A stretch of 64,000 nucleotides of DNA from AP-15 sp963832875 (lineage in GTDB: Bacteria > Pseudomonadota > Alphaproteobacteria > ATCC43930 > CGMCC-115725), in NCBI GenBank assembly GCA_963832875.1, contig CAWHWB010000003.1:930001-994000 (forward strand), given 5' to 3'. The position numbers were made by a program, and so were the translations under genes. Shown in pieces: positions 9,579 through 18,658 of this stretch. The stretch's first letter is position 1; every line of letters begins with the position of its first letter. A model generated the notes under the pieces. It was not told the origin of the DNA. It searched no databases and saw only the letters and a program-made list of their open reading frames with translations.

Positions 9579-10703
9579 TCAGCGTGCCTGGCCGACGGCG
9601 AAGGTCGGTCGCCGAAAACCCGGTCTCGTGCCCCCCTGGAGCAGAATTCCCAAGCTGAGGCCAGCCGGCAACAGCACAATCACGTAGCTGAGCGGGATCA
9701 CGACGACGAAGCGCGCGGCCAGATCGTTGATGCCGAAACCGATCAATTCGAACGCAAACGCGGCGCCGACGGCCAGCATGATTCGCTTCAGCTGCCCCCT
9801 CCGATTGAAGTCGCCGGGCAGCAGGAAGGCGAGCGGGATCAGCGCAAAACTGAAGACCGAGAGCGGGATCAGAATTCGTTGATTAGCCTCGATGATGAAG
9901 CTGTGGCGAAGCACCGGGTCGAGCCCGGGCGGTGGAAACAACAGCTCGCCGAGAAAGCGCTCCGGCGCCTCGCGAAACCGGACCACCGGAGCATCCTGCA
10001 GGGCGCCCAGGTCAAGCGTGTAGCGGGAAAAGGTCAAGACGGAAAGCTTTCGCGTCTGCGGGTCGAATTGCTGGCGGTTGCCGTTGACCATGATGATGCG
10101 TGAGCCGGCCGGGGTGTCGACAAACGCGGCGCGCTCGGCCAGGATCGTGACCGGACGCTGCGGATCACGACTGTCGTTGATCAACAGCCCGACGACGTCG
10201 CCATGGTCGTCGCGGTTGCGGATGTAGAAAGTCAGCTTGTCCGAGACCGTGGTGAACGTACCCTCCTGAATAAGGCTCGACACGAACCGGTTGCGGATCT
10301 CGAACTCGAGGTCCTTGAAGGCGCGGTTCGCCACCGGCAGGACGTAGAGCGACAGGCTCATCAGAAAAACAAAAGCGACGCCTGCCAGAATCAGCACCGG
10401 CCTGGCCAGCGCCGTCGGGCTCAGTCCCGCCGCACGCATGACCACGAGCTCGCTCTCCGCCGTCATTCGATTGAAGGTGAACAACACGGCGATGAAGACA
10501 CCGATCGGCAGCACGATGTCGAGAAAGCGGGGCAGGATCAGCGCCGCCAGATAGAGAAAGACCTCTATCGAAAGCCCCCGGTTGACGATCAGATCCACGA
10601 GGCGCAGGGACTGCGCCAACCACACCGCAGCGCTCAGGGCGCCGGTGACGAAAACCATGATGCCGAAACACTGTCGCAGGATATAGCGGGTGAGGCTCGT
10701 CAT
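9579..10703 (-). CDS. lptF: LPS export ABC transporter permease LptF
   Basis: Partner permease of LptG in the LPS extractor. The ATG at 10703 (MTSLTRYILRQ) is used rather than an upstream ATG at 10790, because the extra 29 residues look unlike the family and the product then has the usual 374 residues. Six membrane helices flank a periplasmic domain; the stretch MTAESELVVMRAAGLSP is the cytoplasmic coupling region that contacts LptB. First gene of the operon; its promoter should lie in the 231-base gap facing pepA. Confidence 0.94.
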   Translation of the reverse strand: MTSLTRYILRQCFGIMVFVTGALSAAVWLAQSLRLVDLIVNRGLSIEVFLYLAALILPRFLDIVLPIGVFIAVLFTFNRMTAESELVVMRAAGLSPTALARPVLILAGVAFVFLMSLSLYVLPVANRAFKDLEFEIRNRFVSSLIQEGTFTTVSDKLTFYIRNRDDHGDVVGLLINDSRDPQRPVTILAERAAFVDTPAGSRIIMVNGNRQQFDPQTRKLSVLTFSRYTLDLGALQDAPVVRFREAPERFLGELLFPPPGLDPVLRHSFIIEANQRILIPLSVFSFALIPLAFLLPGDFNRRGQLKRIMLAVGAAFAFELIGFGINDLAARFVVVIPLSYVIVLLPAGLSLGILLQGGTRPGFRRPTFAVGQAR

Positions 10704-10934
10704 CGGCGCGGGATCATAGGCAGGCCGTCCGAGCCCGGCCAGAGGGATTTCGGCGAGATCCGCCCAGCCGGCGCACAGCCGGCTCTCCACCGCGGCCGGG
10801 GCTCGGGCCGGCGGGTTCGATCAGTCCGCTGCATCTGGCGCCGATCCCCGCCGTTGATGTATCTGTTGACCGGATTTGCCCGAGGCCGAAGACGGCGGCT
10901 TGCCGTCTTGCACGCGATTGTTCGAGGTTGCGCG

Positions 10935-12434
10935 ATGAAGATCAGCTTTGCCGAGCCGGACCTGCCGCATTCCGGAGCCGCGGTGGTCGGGATCTGGGAG
11001 GAGCGGGTGTTGACCCCGGCCGCTCGCCGCCTCGACGAGGCGAGCGGGGGCGCCATCGCTCGCGCGCTTGCCGCCGCCGCCCGCTTTAGCGGCAAAAAGG
11101 GCGAGCTGTTGCCAATCGTGGCGCCGGCGAACCTGCCGTTGAGTCGAATCGTCCTCGCCGGACTTGGCAAGCCCGGCGACGCCGGCGCTCGGGTTTTCGA
11201 GGATCTCGGCGGTGCGCTTGCCGCGCATCTGAATGGCGCCGGGGAGAGCGAGGCGACGGTTGCCGTCGAAGTCGGCGAAGAGGCGGCGGTTGGCGCTGCC
11301 GAGGCCGCCGCCGAGCTCGCGTTAGGCGCGCAGCTCAGATCCTATCGGTTCGACAAATACAAAACCAAGCAAAAGCCCGAACAGAAACCCTCCCTGACCC
11401 GGCTGACCGTATTGACCGCGAGCTCCGGCGCGGCAAAACGCGCATGGCGGTCGCTCGAAAAGACCGCGGACGCGGTGTTCTTCACCAGGGATCTGGTCTC
11501 CGAGCCAGCCAACGTGATCTATCCCGAGACGCTCGCCGATCAGGCGCGCACGCTCGAGGAGTTCGGTGTCGAGGTCGAGATTCTCGACGAAAAGGCGATG
11601 CGCAAGCTCGGCATGGGCGCTCTGCTCGGCGTCGCCCAGGGCAGCGCCCGCCCGCCCCGCCTCGTCGCTATGAAATGGCACGGCGCCGGCACGACCGGCG
11701 CGCCGCTGGCGTTCATCGGCAAGGGGGTCACCTTCGACACCGGCGGCATCTCGATCAAGCCGGCCGCCGGCATGGGCGACATGAAATGGGACATGGCAGG
11801 CTCGGCCGTGGTCATCGGCTTGATGCGGCTGTTGGCCGCGCGCAAGGCCAAGGTCGACGCGGTCGGCATCGTCGGTCTGGTTGAGAATATGCCGTCGGGC
11901 ACCGCGCAGCGGCCGGGCGACATCGTCACCTCGATGTCTGGCCAGACGATCGAGGTCTTGAACACCGACGCCGAAGGACGGCTCGTGCTGGCCGATGCCA
12001 TGTGGTACTGCCAGGATCGTTTCAAACCGCGGCTGATGATCGACCTGGCGACCTTGACAGGCGCAATTATCGTCGCACTCGGCCACCACCGGGCCGGGCT
12101 GTTCGCCAATGACGACGAGTTGGCGGAACGGTTGACCGAGGCGGGCAAATCGGTCGGCGAGGAGGTGTGGCGCCTGCCGCTCGCCGACAGCTACGACCGC
12201 GAGATGGACAGCGACGCCGCCGACGTGAAGAACATCGGCGGCGGCCGCGCCGCCGGCAGCATTACCGCGGCGCAATTCCTGCAGCGCTTTGTCAACAAGG
12301 TGCCGTGGGCGCATCTCGACATCGCCGGCATGGCGTGGTCGAGCAAGGATGCCGCGACCGTCCCCAAGGGCGCCACCGCCTTTGGCGTGCGTCTTCTCGA
12401 CCGCTTCGTCGCCGCCCATTACGAAGAGACATAG
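10935..12434 (+). CDS. pepA: Leucyl aminopeptidase (M17 family)
   Basis: Cytosolic dizinc aminopeptidase that removes N-terminal residues; in some bacteria it also binds DNA. ATG at 10935 (MKISFAEPDL) gives 499 residues, the usual size. The N-terminal macro-like domain (about 1-170) is followed by the catalytic domain with the M17 hallmarks: GKGVTFDTGGISIK (Lys and metal Asp), the glycine-rich DMKWDMAGSA block, and the signature NTDAEGRLVLADA. It is divergent from lptF and is followed 6 bases later by holC, the common alphaproteobacterial arrangement. Confidence 0.96.
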   Translation: MKISFAEPDLPHSGAAVVGIWEERVLTPAARRLDEASGGAIARALAAAARFSGKKGELLPIVAPANLPLSRIVLAGLGKPGDAGARVFEDLGGALAAHLNGAGESEATVAVEVGEEAAVGAAEAAAELALGAQLRSYRFDKYKTKQKPEQKPSLTRLTVLTASSGAAKRAWRSLEKTADAVFFTRDLVSEPANVIYPETLADQARTLEEFGVEVEILDEKAMRKLGMGALLGVAQGSARPPRLVAMKWHGAGTTGAPLAFIGKGVTFDTGGISIKPAAGMGDMKWDMAGSAVVIGLMRLLAARKAKVDAVGIVGLVENMPSGTAQRPGDIVTSMSGQTIEVLNTDAEGRLVLADAMWYCQDRFKPRLMIDLATLTGAIIVALGHHRAGLFANDDELAERLTEAGKSVGEEVWRLPLADSYDREMDSDAADVKNIGGGRAAGSITAAQFLQRFVNKVPWAHLDIAGMAWSSKDAATVPKGATAFGVRLLDRFVAAHYEET

Positions 12435-12440
12435 CGGCAT

Positions 12441-12887
12441 TTGGCTGAGATCGGGTTCTACCATCTGTTGTCGACGCCGCTTGAACGGGCCTTGCCGAAG
12501 CTGCTCGAGCGGGCCCGCGCGCAAGGCCATTCGGTCGTCGTCCGGGCCGGTTCGGCCGAACGCGTGGCCCAGCTCGACGCGCTCCTGTGGACCTACGACG
12601 AAGCCAGCTTTCTGGCGCACGGTTCGGCCCGTGACGGCACTCCCGCAGCACAACCGATCTGGTTGACCGACCGGGACGAAAACCCGAACCGCGCGTCGAT
12701 GGCGGTGCTGATCGACGGCGTCGAGGGGGGCGATCTGTCGTCCTTTGCGCGCTGCGCCGACATGTTCGACGGCAACGATGCGGCTGCCGTCGAGGCGGCG
12801 CGCGAGCGCTGGCGCCGCGCCCGCCAGGCCGGCCATGTGCTGACCTATTGGCAGCAGACGGCGTCGGGATGGGAGCGCCGCGCCTAG
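12441..12887 (+). CDS. holC: DNA polymerase III subunit chi
   Basis: Clamp-loader accessory subunit that links the polymerase III holoenzyme to single-strand-binding protein. The 148-residue protein starts at TTG 12441, six bases after the pepA stop; no better start is present. Family features seen are the N-terminal IGFYHLLSTPLE strand-turn, the LLWTYDEASFLAHG motif (the canonical W..D..SFLPH region), the NRASMAVLIDG strand, and the C-terminal ARERWRRARQAGHVLTYWQQ helix. Likely translationally linked to pepA. Confidence 0.92.
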   Translation: MAEIGFYHLLSTPLERALPKLLERARAQGHSVVVRAGSAERVAQLDALLWTYDEASFLAHGSARDGTPAAQPIWLTDRDENPNRASMAVLIDGVEGGDLSSFARCADMFDGNDAAAVEAARERWRRARQAGHVLTYWQQTASGWERRA

Positions 12888-13192
12888 CCGCCGCTCGCAC
12901 CGCAGGCTGACTCGCCCCCGCGCCGCCGCGCGCGAACAACCGCATTTGCCCCAAAAGCAATTCGCTGGCCAAACGCGGATCGGCGCAGATGAGTGGACTC
13001 CCGTCCTCCGCCAGAATGCGGGCGAACGGCGAGGTTGCGCCCATCCCAGACCTTCCGTTAGCGGGTTCTGGGCGGAGAGGTTCGACCCAAAGCTGCCGTT
13101 CGCAGCTGTCGAGAAAGGGGCTGTGTATATGAGACTTCGTCCGCTCTCATGATGCTGGCGCTGCCTGCACCTCTCAGCTGGTCTGTGGCCGC
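12888..13192. other. Convergent intergenic region holC / SulP gene
   Basis: No convincing gene. Near 13130-13157 an inverted repeat ATGAGA-(10)-TCTCAT could fold, but it has no T tract. On the minus strand, about 12910-13044 reads as coding-like sequence (MGATSPFARILAEDG, then ASELLLGQMRLFARG), with no family recognised; it may be a leftover of a lost gene. Confidence 0.4.
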
Positions 13193-14872
13193 TCATAGCT
13201 CTACGGGCATCGCGGGGGCGCTCCCGCGCGCTGCGGCGAGGGCTTGATGGAGTGTTGCAAAGACCCGCGTCTCACCGATCGCCGCTGTGACACGGTGCCG
13301 GTCCATGTCGGACCGTAAGGAGGGCCGAACGCGGGCGAAGATCACACTGACGTTTTGATGTGCCAGCTCATCTAGCAGATCGCGCAGAGATTGCGCTGCA
13401 GAATAGTCTATATTCGTAATCGCGTCCGCATCGACGACAAACCAGCGCACCGGCGTCGGCGCATGATCCACAAGGGTGCGCACCTCGTCGGCAAACAGGT
13501 TGTGGTTTGCGTAGAATAAGTCGGCCCCGAAGCCATAGACGATGAGCCCGGGCTCGGTTTCTTTGCCGGGTGTGACAGTCGTCGGCGTCCACCGGCCGGC
13601 CGCGCCCGGTACGAACATGATTGTGCGCGGCCGATAGCTGTGGCGCACGTGCCTAAAGAGCGATAGCGCTATCGCGAGCAGGATTCCTTGCTGGACGCCG
13701 ATTGCAACAACCGCCGTCGCAGCGACTACTGCCAGATAGAACTCGCCAGGGCTCTCGCGGCGGATGTCGCGCAGCGCGGTTACGTCGATCATTCCGACCG
13801 CGATCGTGAACACGATACTCGCCAATACACATAGCGGCAGGTATTGCAGCGGCCGCGTCAGGACCAGCAAGACGATCAGCACGATTCCGGCAAAGACCAA
13901 TTGTGCGAACTGGCTTCGCGCACCGGCGCGATCGGCCATGGCGGTCTGGGTGGGGCTGCCGTTGACCACGAAGGTCCCGCTGATCGCCGCCGTCAGGTTC
14001 GCTGCCGACAGGCCAAGGATGTCGGCATTCTCGTCGGTGCGCTCCCGATAACGCGCCGCAAATACGCGCGCTGTCGCAGCGCTTTGCGAGATGATCATCA
14101 CAAAGCACGACGCGGCCACAGGCACTAGCGCCAGGATCTCCCTCCAGGTCACAACGGGCAGCCCGAACGATGGCAGCCCTCCGGGGACTGCTCCGATAAC
14201 GGCGATGCCTCGTTCAGCGAAGTGCAATGCCGCGCTCGCAGCGATCGTCCCGACCACCGCAAATAGTGCAAACGGGAAGCGCGGCGCAATCCGATCGCCG
14301 AGCAGAATGCTGACCGCCACCAGAGCGGACAACCCCAAGGTCGGGAGCTTGATCTGCGACAGCTCCCGCGAAATCTCCCACAGCTGAGCAAGTGCGCGCT
14401 GCGAGTGGATCGTGAGCCCGAGCATATCACCCAACATCGCGATTCCGACCTGAAACCCGACCCCGGTGAGAAACCCGACCAGCACCGTGCGTGACAGAAA
14501 ATCGGCGAGGAATCCTAGCCTGAAGACCCGCGCCAGCAACAAGAACCCGGCGGTCAGCAGCGCTACCATGCCGACGAGTGCCATGTATTTCTCGCTGGCC
14601 GGGGCCGCCATATGTGAAAGTGATGCGGAGAAAATGGCCGCCGTGGCCGAATTGGCGGCGACGACCAGATGGCGGGAGGAACCAAAGAGCGCAAACGCCA
14701 GCGGCGGCAGCAGCACGGTATAAAGCCCGGTGACCACGGGCGTGGCGGCGATGCGGGTATAGCCCAGCACCTGGGGGATGTTCATGGATGCGAGCGTGAC
14801 GCCGGCCACGGCATCGCGCACGGCCCCGCTGCGGTTGAAGGGTCGCAGGCCGCTAAAAAGGCTTAGTCGCAT
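13193..14872 (-). CDS. SulP-family anion transporter with STAS domain
   Basis: Inner-membrane transporter of the SLC26/SulP family, members of which carry sulfate, bicarbonate or other anions; the substrate cannot be told from sequence. The 559-residue protein has a polytopic core (about residues 15-400) beginning with VRDAVAGVTLASMNIPQVLGY, the typical first-helix region, and with 10-14 membrane segments. A C-terminal STAS domain (about 430-545) includes VDADAITNIDYSAAQSL, matching the conserved loop of anti-sigma-antagonist folds. It follows the ppk2 gene on the same strand, 93 bases downstream, so it could belong to the ATPase-ppk2 operon. Confidence 0.9.
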   Translation of the reverse strand: MRLSLFSGLRPFNRSGAVRDAVAGVTLASMNIPQVLGYTRIAATPVVTGLYTVLLPPLAFALFGSSRHLVVAANSATAAIFSASLSHMAAPASEKYMALVGMVALLTAGFLLLARVFRLGFLADFLSRTVLVGFLTGVGFQVGIAMLGDMLGLTIHSQRALAQLWEISRELSQIKLPTLGLSALVAVSILLGDRIAPRFPFALFAVVGTIAASAALHFAERGIAVIGAVPGGLPSFGLPVVTWREILALVPVAASCFVMIISQSAATARVFAARYRERTDENADILGLSAANLTAAISGTFVVNGSPTQTAMADRAGARSQFAQLVFAGIVLIVLLVLTRPLQYLPLCVLASIVFTIAVGMIDVTALRDIRRESPGEFYLAVVAATAVVAIGVQQGILLAIALSLFRHVRHSYRPRTIMFVPGAAGRWTPTTVTPGKETEPGLIVYGFGADLFYANHNLFADEVRTLVDHAPTPVRWFVVDADAITNIDYSAAQSLRDLLDELAHQNVSVIFARVRPSLRSDMDRHRVTAAIGETRVFATLHQALAAARGSAPAMPVEL

Positions 14873-14965
14873 CGTGCCGCTATAAGTTCGCGGGCCCGGG
14901 AGGCCTTTGAGCGCGCCTCGGGCGGTCCAAAGGAATCACCGTCGCGTGTCGCGTAGCGATAGCAC

Positions 14966-15814
14966 CTATCTTTTGGGCGCTCGCTCTTCCTCCACGGCCG
15001 CGTGGTACTTGCGCCGGATCTCGGCCAGATCGACGGTCGCCTTCGGAAATGCCATATCAAGCTTTTCCATCTTATCGGCCATGATCTGCGACACAGCCAG
15101 ATTGCGAAACCATTTGTGGTTCGACGGAATCACGTACCAGGGCGCTTCGTGGGTCGTGGTGGCGCTGATCGCATCCTCGAACGCGCCGATGTAGTCATCC
15201 CACAATTCCCGCTCTTTGTAATCCGACTCACTGATCTTCCAGTTCCGCTTTGGATCCTCGAGCCGCTCGGCGAAGCGCGCGAGCTGTTCTTCCTTACTGA
15301 TGTGCAGGAAGAACTTCAAGATGGTGGTATTGTTTTCGATCAGCTCGGTCTCGAATTCGCGAATGCGTTCGTAGCGCGCGGTCCAGGTCGCTTCATCGAT
15401 CAGTTTGTGCACTCGCGTCACCAGCACGTCTTCATAATGCGACCGGTTGAAGATCGCGACTTCCCCTCGTCCGGGAGCGTGGGGGTGCACCCGCCACAGG
15501 AAATCATGAGCGAGTTCCTGGGGTGTCGGCTGCTTGAAGCCGACCACCGTGGTGCCCTGCGGATTGAGCGCGGTGAACACGTGGTTCACGGTACCGTCCT
15601 TGCCGCCGGCGTCGAGCGCCTGCAGTACGACCAGCAGGGAATGCTTCCGCTCGGCATAGAGCAAGGCCTGTTGGTGTGCGAGTTTCGCGCGGTAGTGTTC
15701 TGTCTCCTCCGTCGCCGTTTCCGCCAATTCTTGCCGGCCCTTGTATGCGGGGTCGAGGTGGTTAAGCCGCAGCTTGCTGCCCGGCTTGACACGAAACATG
15801 TCCTCGAAATGCAT
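14966..15814 (-). CDS. ppk2: Polyphosphate kinase 2 family protein
   Basis: PPK2 enzymes transfer phosphate between polyphosphate and nucleotides (AMP, ADP or GDP), so this protein may regenerate nucleoside di- or triphosphates from polyphosphate; the preferred nucleotide is not evident. The 282-residue protein has one PPK2 domain with the Walker A variant DAGGKDGT near residues 68-75, the Walker B-like RSHYEDVLVTRVH block, and the lid region ERLEDPKRNWKIS. ATG at 15814 has a GGAGAG site. It starts 12 bases after the end of the P-type ATPase gene and probably shares its transcript. Confidence 0.93.
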   Translation of the reverse strand: MHFEDMFRVKPGSKLRLNHLDPAYKGRQELAETATEETEHYRAKLAHQQALLYAERKHSLLVVLQALDAGGKDGTVNHVFTALNPQGTTVVGFKQPTPQELAHDFLWRVHPHAPGRGEVAIFNRSHYEDVLVTRVHKLIDEATWTARYERIREFETELIENNTTILKFFLHISKEEQLARFAERLEDPKRNWKISESDYKERELWDDYIGAFEDAISATTTHEAPWYVIPSNHKWFRNLAVSQIMADKMEKLDMAFPKATVDLAEIRRKYHAAVEEERAPKR

Positions 15815-15826
15815 CGCGCTCTCCGA

Positions 15827-17534
15827 TCAGTAAGCGGTTAGCGATTGATGAAGCATGCTGGGTTGGGTCTCCCTCCGCTCGGCGAAGCGGAAGTAGCCGA
15901 GCTTGACGATGTCCAACACCACCATCCACGCCAGCACGTAGGTCCACACCAGGCCGATCATCAGCCAGGGCAGCGTCGGCACCAGCACGCCGTAGGCGCA
16001 TAGCAACACGGCGACGATTTGGGTGCCGACGATTGCCAGGAAGAGCGGCATGCTGGGGTAGGGCGGCAGAAACAACGAGCTACGCGAGCGTACGACGAAG
16101 AGCAGCAAATGGCCGCCCGCGGCGAGTTGCAGAAACAACATCGTCTGCAGGTACGAGAAGTCCATTTTCACGTTTGCCAGCAGCGTCGGGTTGTGCATCC
16201 AGAACTGGCAAAATCAGCACCAGCCCGAAACTCTGCACCAGCGCCGTCAAACCCATAATCGAGGAGAAGGTGATGATCCGGTGCATGTTCCAGCGCACCG
16301 GGCGTGCCGCCACCCGAACCCTGTCATAAGCGATGGTCATGATCGGGATATCGTCGAGCAGCGCCAGCGCCACGATCATGATTGCGGTCAGCGGACGGAA
16401 GCCGAAGATCACGTTTGCCAGAACGACGACGAACATGATGTCGATCGTCATGGCGATCCGGTAATAAATATAGCTGGTGATCCGCTCGAAGATCTCGCGC
16501 GCTTCGATGATGGCGTTGACGATCGTCGATAGGCCGGGTGCGGTTAGGATCAGCGCGGCGGCGCTGCGCGCCGCATCGGTCGCTCCGCTGACGGCAATAC
16601 CGCAGTCCGCCTGCTTGAGAGCCGGTGCGTCGTTCACCCCGTCGCCCGTCATCGCCACGATGTGGCCACGCTGCTGCAGGGCCTTGACGATCTCGAACTT
16701 GTGCTCGGGGAACACCCGGCCAAACCCGTCGGCGCGCTCGACCGCGCTTGCGGCGTCGATCGTGATATGGTCGGGATTGGTAGCCTTGCCGAACACGTCT
16801 GAGGCGACCAGCAGGTGCTCGCCCAGGCCGAGTTGACGCGCGATCTCGCTGCCGATGGCAACATCGTCACCGGTGACCATCGTTACCGACAGCCCGAGTT
16901 TCTCCGACTCGGCGATGGTCTTCTTGGCATCAGGCCGCGGCGGGTCCATCAGGGACAGCAGCCCGAGCAACTGCCAAGTCATGCCGTCGACGCCCGACCT
17001 GGCGACGCCAAGGGCGCGGTAGCCGTGCGAGGCCAACTCGGCAACCTGGTCATTATAGTTCTGCGCGACCGCTGCATCGAGATTGCACAGTGCGGCGACC
17101 GCCTGCGGCGCCCCTTTGGCGAAATGCAGCGTATGTCCGTCGGGCCCGGTGACAATGCCAACGGTCTTTTTGTTGACCGGATCGAACGGCACGAAATCGA
17201 TCTGCTTGTATTGGTTGAGGACGCTGGGGTCGGCCGGGTGCAGACCCGACAAGGCCTTCAGCACCGCTTGGTCGATCGCATCTTCGCTCTGCCGCTGACT
17301 CGCTAAAGCAGCACCAAGGACAAGGTCGCCCGCATCGGCACCCGCAAACGGGATCGGCGCTTCCAATGTCAGCTGGTTCATCGTCAGCGTGCCGGTCTTG
17401 TCGCTGCATAGCACGTCGACGCCAGCCAACTCCTCGATCGCCGAGAGGCGCGAAACGATGGCCTTCTGCTTGGACAGTGCCAGCGCGCCAAGGGCCATGG
17501 TCACCGACATCAGCGCCGGCATCCCTGGCGGCAA
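15827..17534 (-). pseudogene. Plasma-membrane-type P-type ATPase (P3A-like), N terminus missing and frameshifted
   Basis: Remnant of a P-type ATPase resembling H+-ATPases of the P3A class. What remains begins in TM4 (PPGMPALMSVTMA, matching the usual PVAMPA), then the P domain with the phosphorylated Asp45 in CSDKTGT, an N domain, MVTGDD, and the hinge motif TGDGVNDAP, then C-terminal helices. TM1-TM4 and the actuator domain with its TGES loop are absent: at about 17530 the homology ends against a marC fragment on the other strand. Near 16205-16210 a one-base insertion (probably an extra C in TTGCCAG, minus strand) shifts the frame before FWMHNPTLL, the continuation of the membrane domain. 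It cannot be active as it stands. Confidence 0.88.
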
Positions 17535-17737
17535 TCATCGTCGCCATCGTGCTGACGATGATCTCAACTTATGTTTTTCTTGCCTATGCCGATGCTATTG
17601 TGGGCCGCATCGGTACTCGCGGGATCGACGCAGCGACACGAATTGTCGGCTTCTTCGTCTCCGCGATGGGCATGGGATTGATCTTTCACGGGATGACGAA
17701 GGCGATCCATAATTACATGGTCGCCGGGACACCGTGA
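17519..17737 (+). pseudogene. MarC-family membrane protein, C-terminal fragment
   Basis: About 70 residues matching the end of MarC-type integral membrane proteins: one membrane helix (IIVAIVLTMISTYVFL), a short cytoplasmic turn ADAIVGRIGTRGIDAATRI, and a last helix (IVGFFVSAMGMGLIFHG), ending at TGA 17735-17737. The N-terminal two thirds are missing. The loss point coincides, within about 15 bases, with the point where the minus-strand ATPase gene loses its N-terminal half, so one recombination or deletion event, or a misassembly, would explain both truncations. Confidence 0.7.
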
Positions 17738-17740
17738 CGA

Positions 17741-18010
17741 ATGGCGACGGCCTATGGTGAGAAGGCGCTGCCCGATGAGGCCGCAAGCGTCAGCCGGCTT
17801 GGCATGACGTACATCCATATCACGGTCGGCGAGCGCACGCGCCCTGCCCGAGAGCTTGGTGCCGCCGAGTTCCTCACCAAGCTGGTCGAGTTTGAGTTGC
17901 TGAGGGAGCACCTACGCCGGCTGCCCACCTCCGATCGACCTGTTCCGGGGCGGTCGCGAACGGCTGCTTTCTGCATCCTACCAATCCGACCGGGGCAAGG
18001 TCAGCAATGG
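17741..18010 (+). pseudogene. Possible remnant of a protein-tyrosine-phosphatase-like gene
   Basis: Directly after the marC fragment, the plus strand reads KALPDEAASVSRLGMTYIHI, which resembles the N-terminal part of small bacterial tyrosine-phosphatase-like domains (LPxEAxxVxxLGMxYxHIPV). The similarity fades after about 45 residues, and no CxxxxxR active-site loop is found in any frame nearby. Frame breaks are likely. The call rests on a short motif only. Confidence 0.3.
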
Positions 18011-18161
18011 GGCAGGAAGAGCCACTCGCGCCCCGAAGGCTCAGTGTCCGCGAAGGGTCGACTCCCGCGGTTTGATCAGGGTTCCCCATGACCGGAATCG
18101 GCGTGTGTCGGCCGACCGGCACCGGGAATGCGAACACGACGCGGCCTGATCGCCCGGCGGA

Positions 18162-18190
18162 TTGCCTGCGGCCGGGGCGAGCGGTATAAC
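18162..18190 (+). promoter_or_regulatory. Probable sigma-70-type promoter of ndk
   Basis: A -35-like TTGCCT at 18162-18167 and a -10-like TATAAC at 18185-18190 are spaced by exactly 17 bases, 32 bases ahead of the ndk start codon. Spacing and position fit a housekeeping promoter. Confidence 0.5.
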
Positions 18191-18222
18191 CCGGCCGCTT
18201 CCGCCGATCGTAAAGGGCGCCG

Positions 18223-18645
18223 ATGGCTATCGAGCGAACGCTGTCGATCCTCAAACCGGACGCCACCCGGCGCAATCTGACCGGGGCGATCAACGATCGC
18301 TTCGAGCGGCGCGGGCTGCACATCGTCGCCCAAAAGCGCATCCGGCTCAGCGAAGCGCAGGCTGAGCGCTTTTATGCGGTTCACGCCGAGCGCCCGTTTT
18401 ACCGCAGCCTCGTCGTCTTTATGAGCTCGGGCCCGGTTGTGGTCCAGGTGCTCGAAGGACCCGATGCAGTCGCCTTAAGCCGCGAGATCATGGGGGCGAC
18501 GGACCCGGCGAACGCCGCGCCCGGAACCATCCGCAAGGATTTCGCCGAGTCGATCGAGGCCAATTCCGTGCACGGCTCCGATTCGGTCGAGAGCGCGGCG
18601 CAGGAGATCGCGTTCTTCTTCTCCGCCATCGAGATCCTTTCCTAG
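18223..18645 (+). CDS. ndk: Nucleoside diphosphate kinase
   Basis: Transfers the gamma-phosphate of ATP to nucleoside diphosphates through a phosphohistidine. The 140-residue protein has the normal length, starts at ATG 18223 after an AAAGGG site, and opens with the typical ERTLSILKPDA. The active-site histidine is His117 in NSVHGSDS, and the Kpn-loop region (KDFAES) lies before it. A promoter-like element is 32 bases upstream. The next gene starts 13 bases downstream. Confidence 0.97.
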   Translation: MAIERTLSILKPDATRRNLTGAINDRFERRGLHIVAQKRIRLSEAQAERFYAVHAERPFYRSLVVFMSSGPVVVQVLEGPDAVALSREIMGATDPANAAPGTIRKDFAESIEANSVHGSDSVESAAQEIAFFFSAIEILS

Positions 18646-18658
18646 GACGGCGGCCCTG

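Noticed and set aside
11322..13196. Long minus-strand open frame of 624 codons opposite pepA and holC
   Set aside because: Antisense shadow of pepA/holC without recognisable motifs; only a short piece beyond holC (12910-13044) looks coding-like, and it was kept as a note.
14884..14936. CCTTTG/CAAAGG inverted repeat between the SulP and ppk2 genes as a terminator
   Set aside because: Short stem, long loop and no T tract; also sits between genes that are probably co-transcribed.
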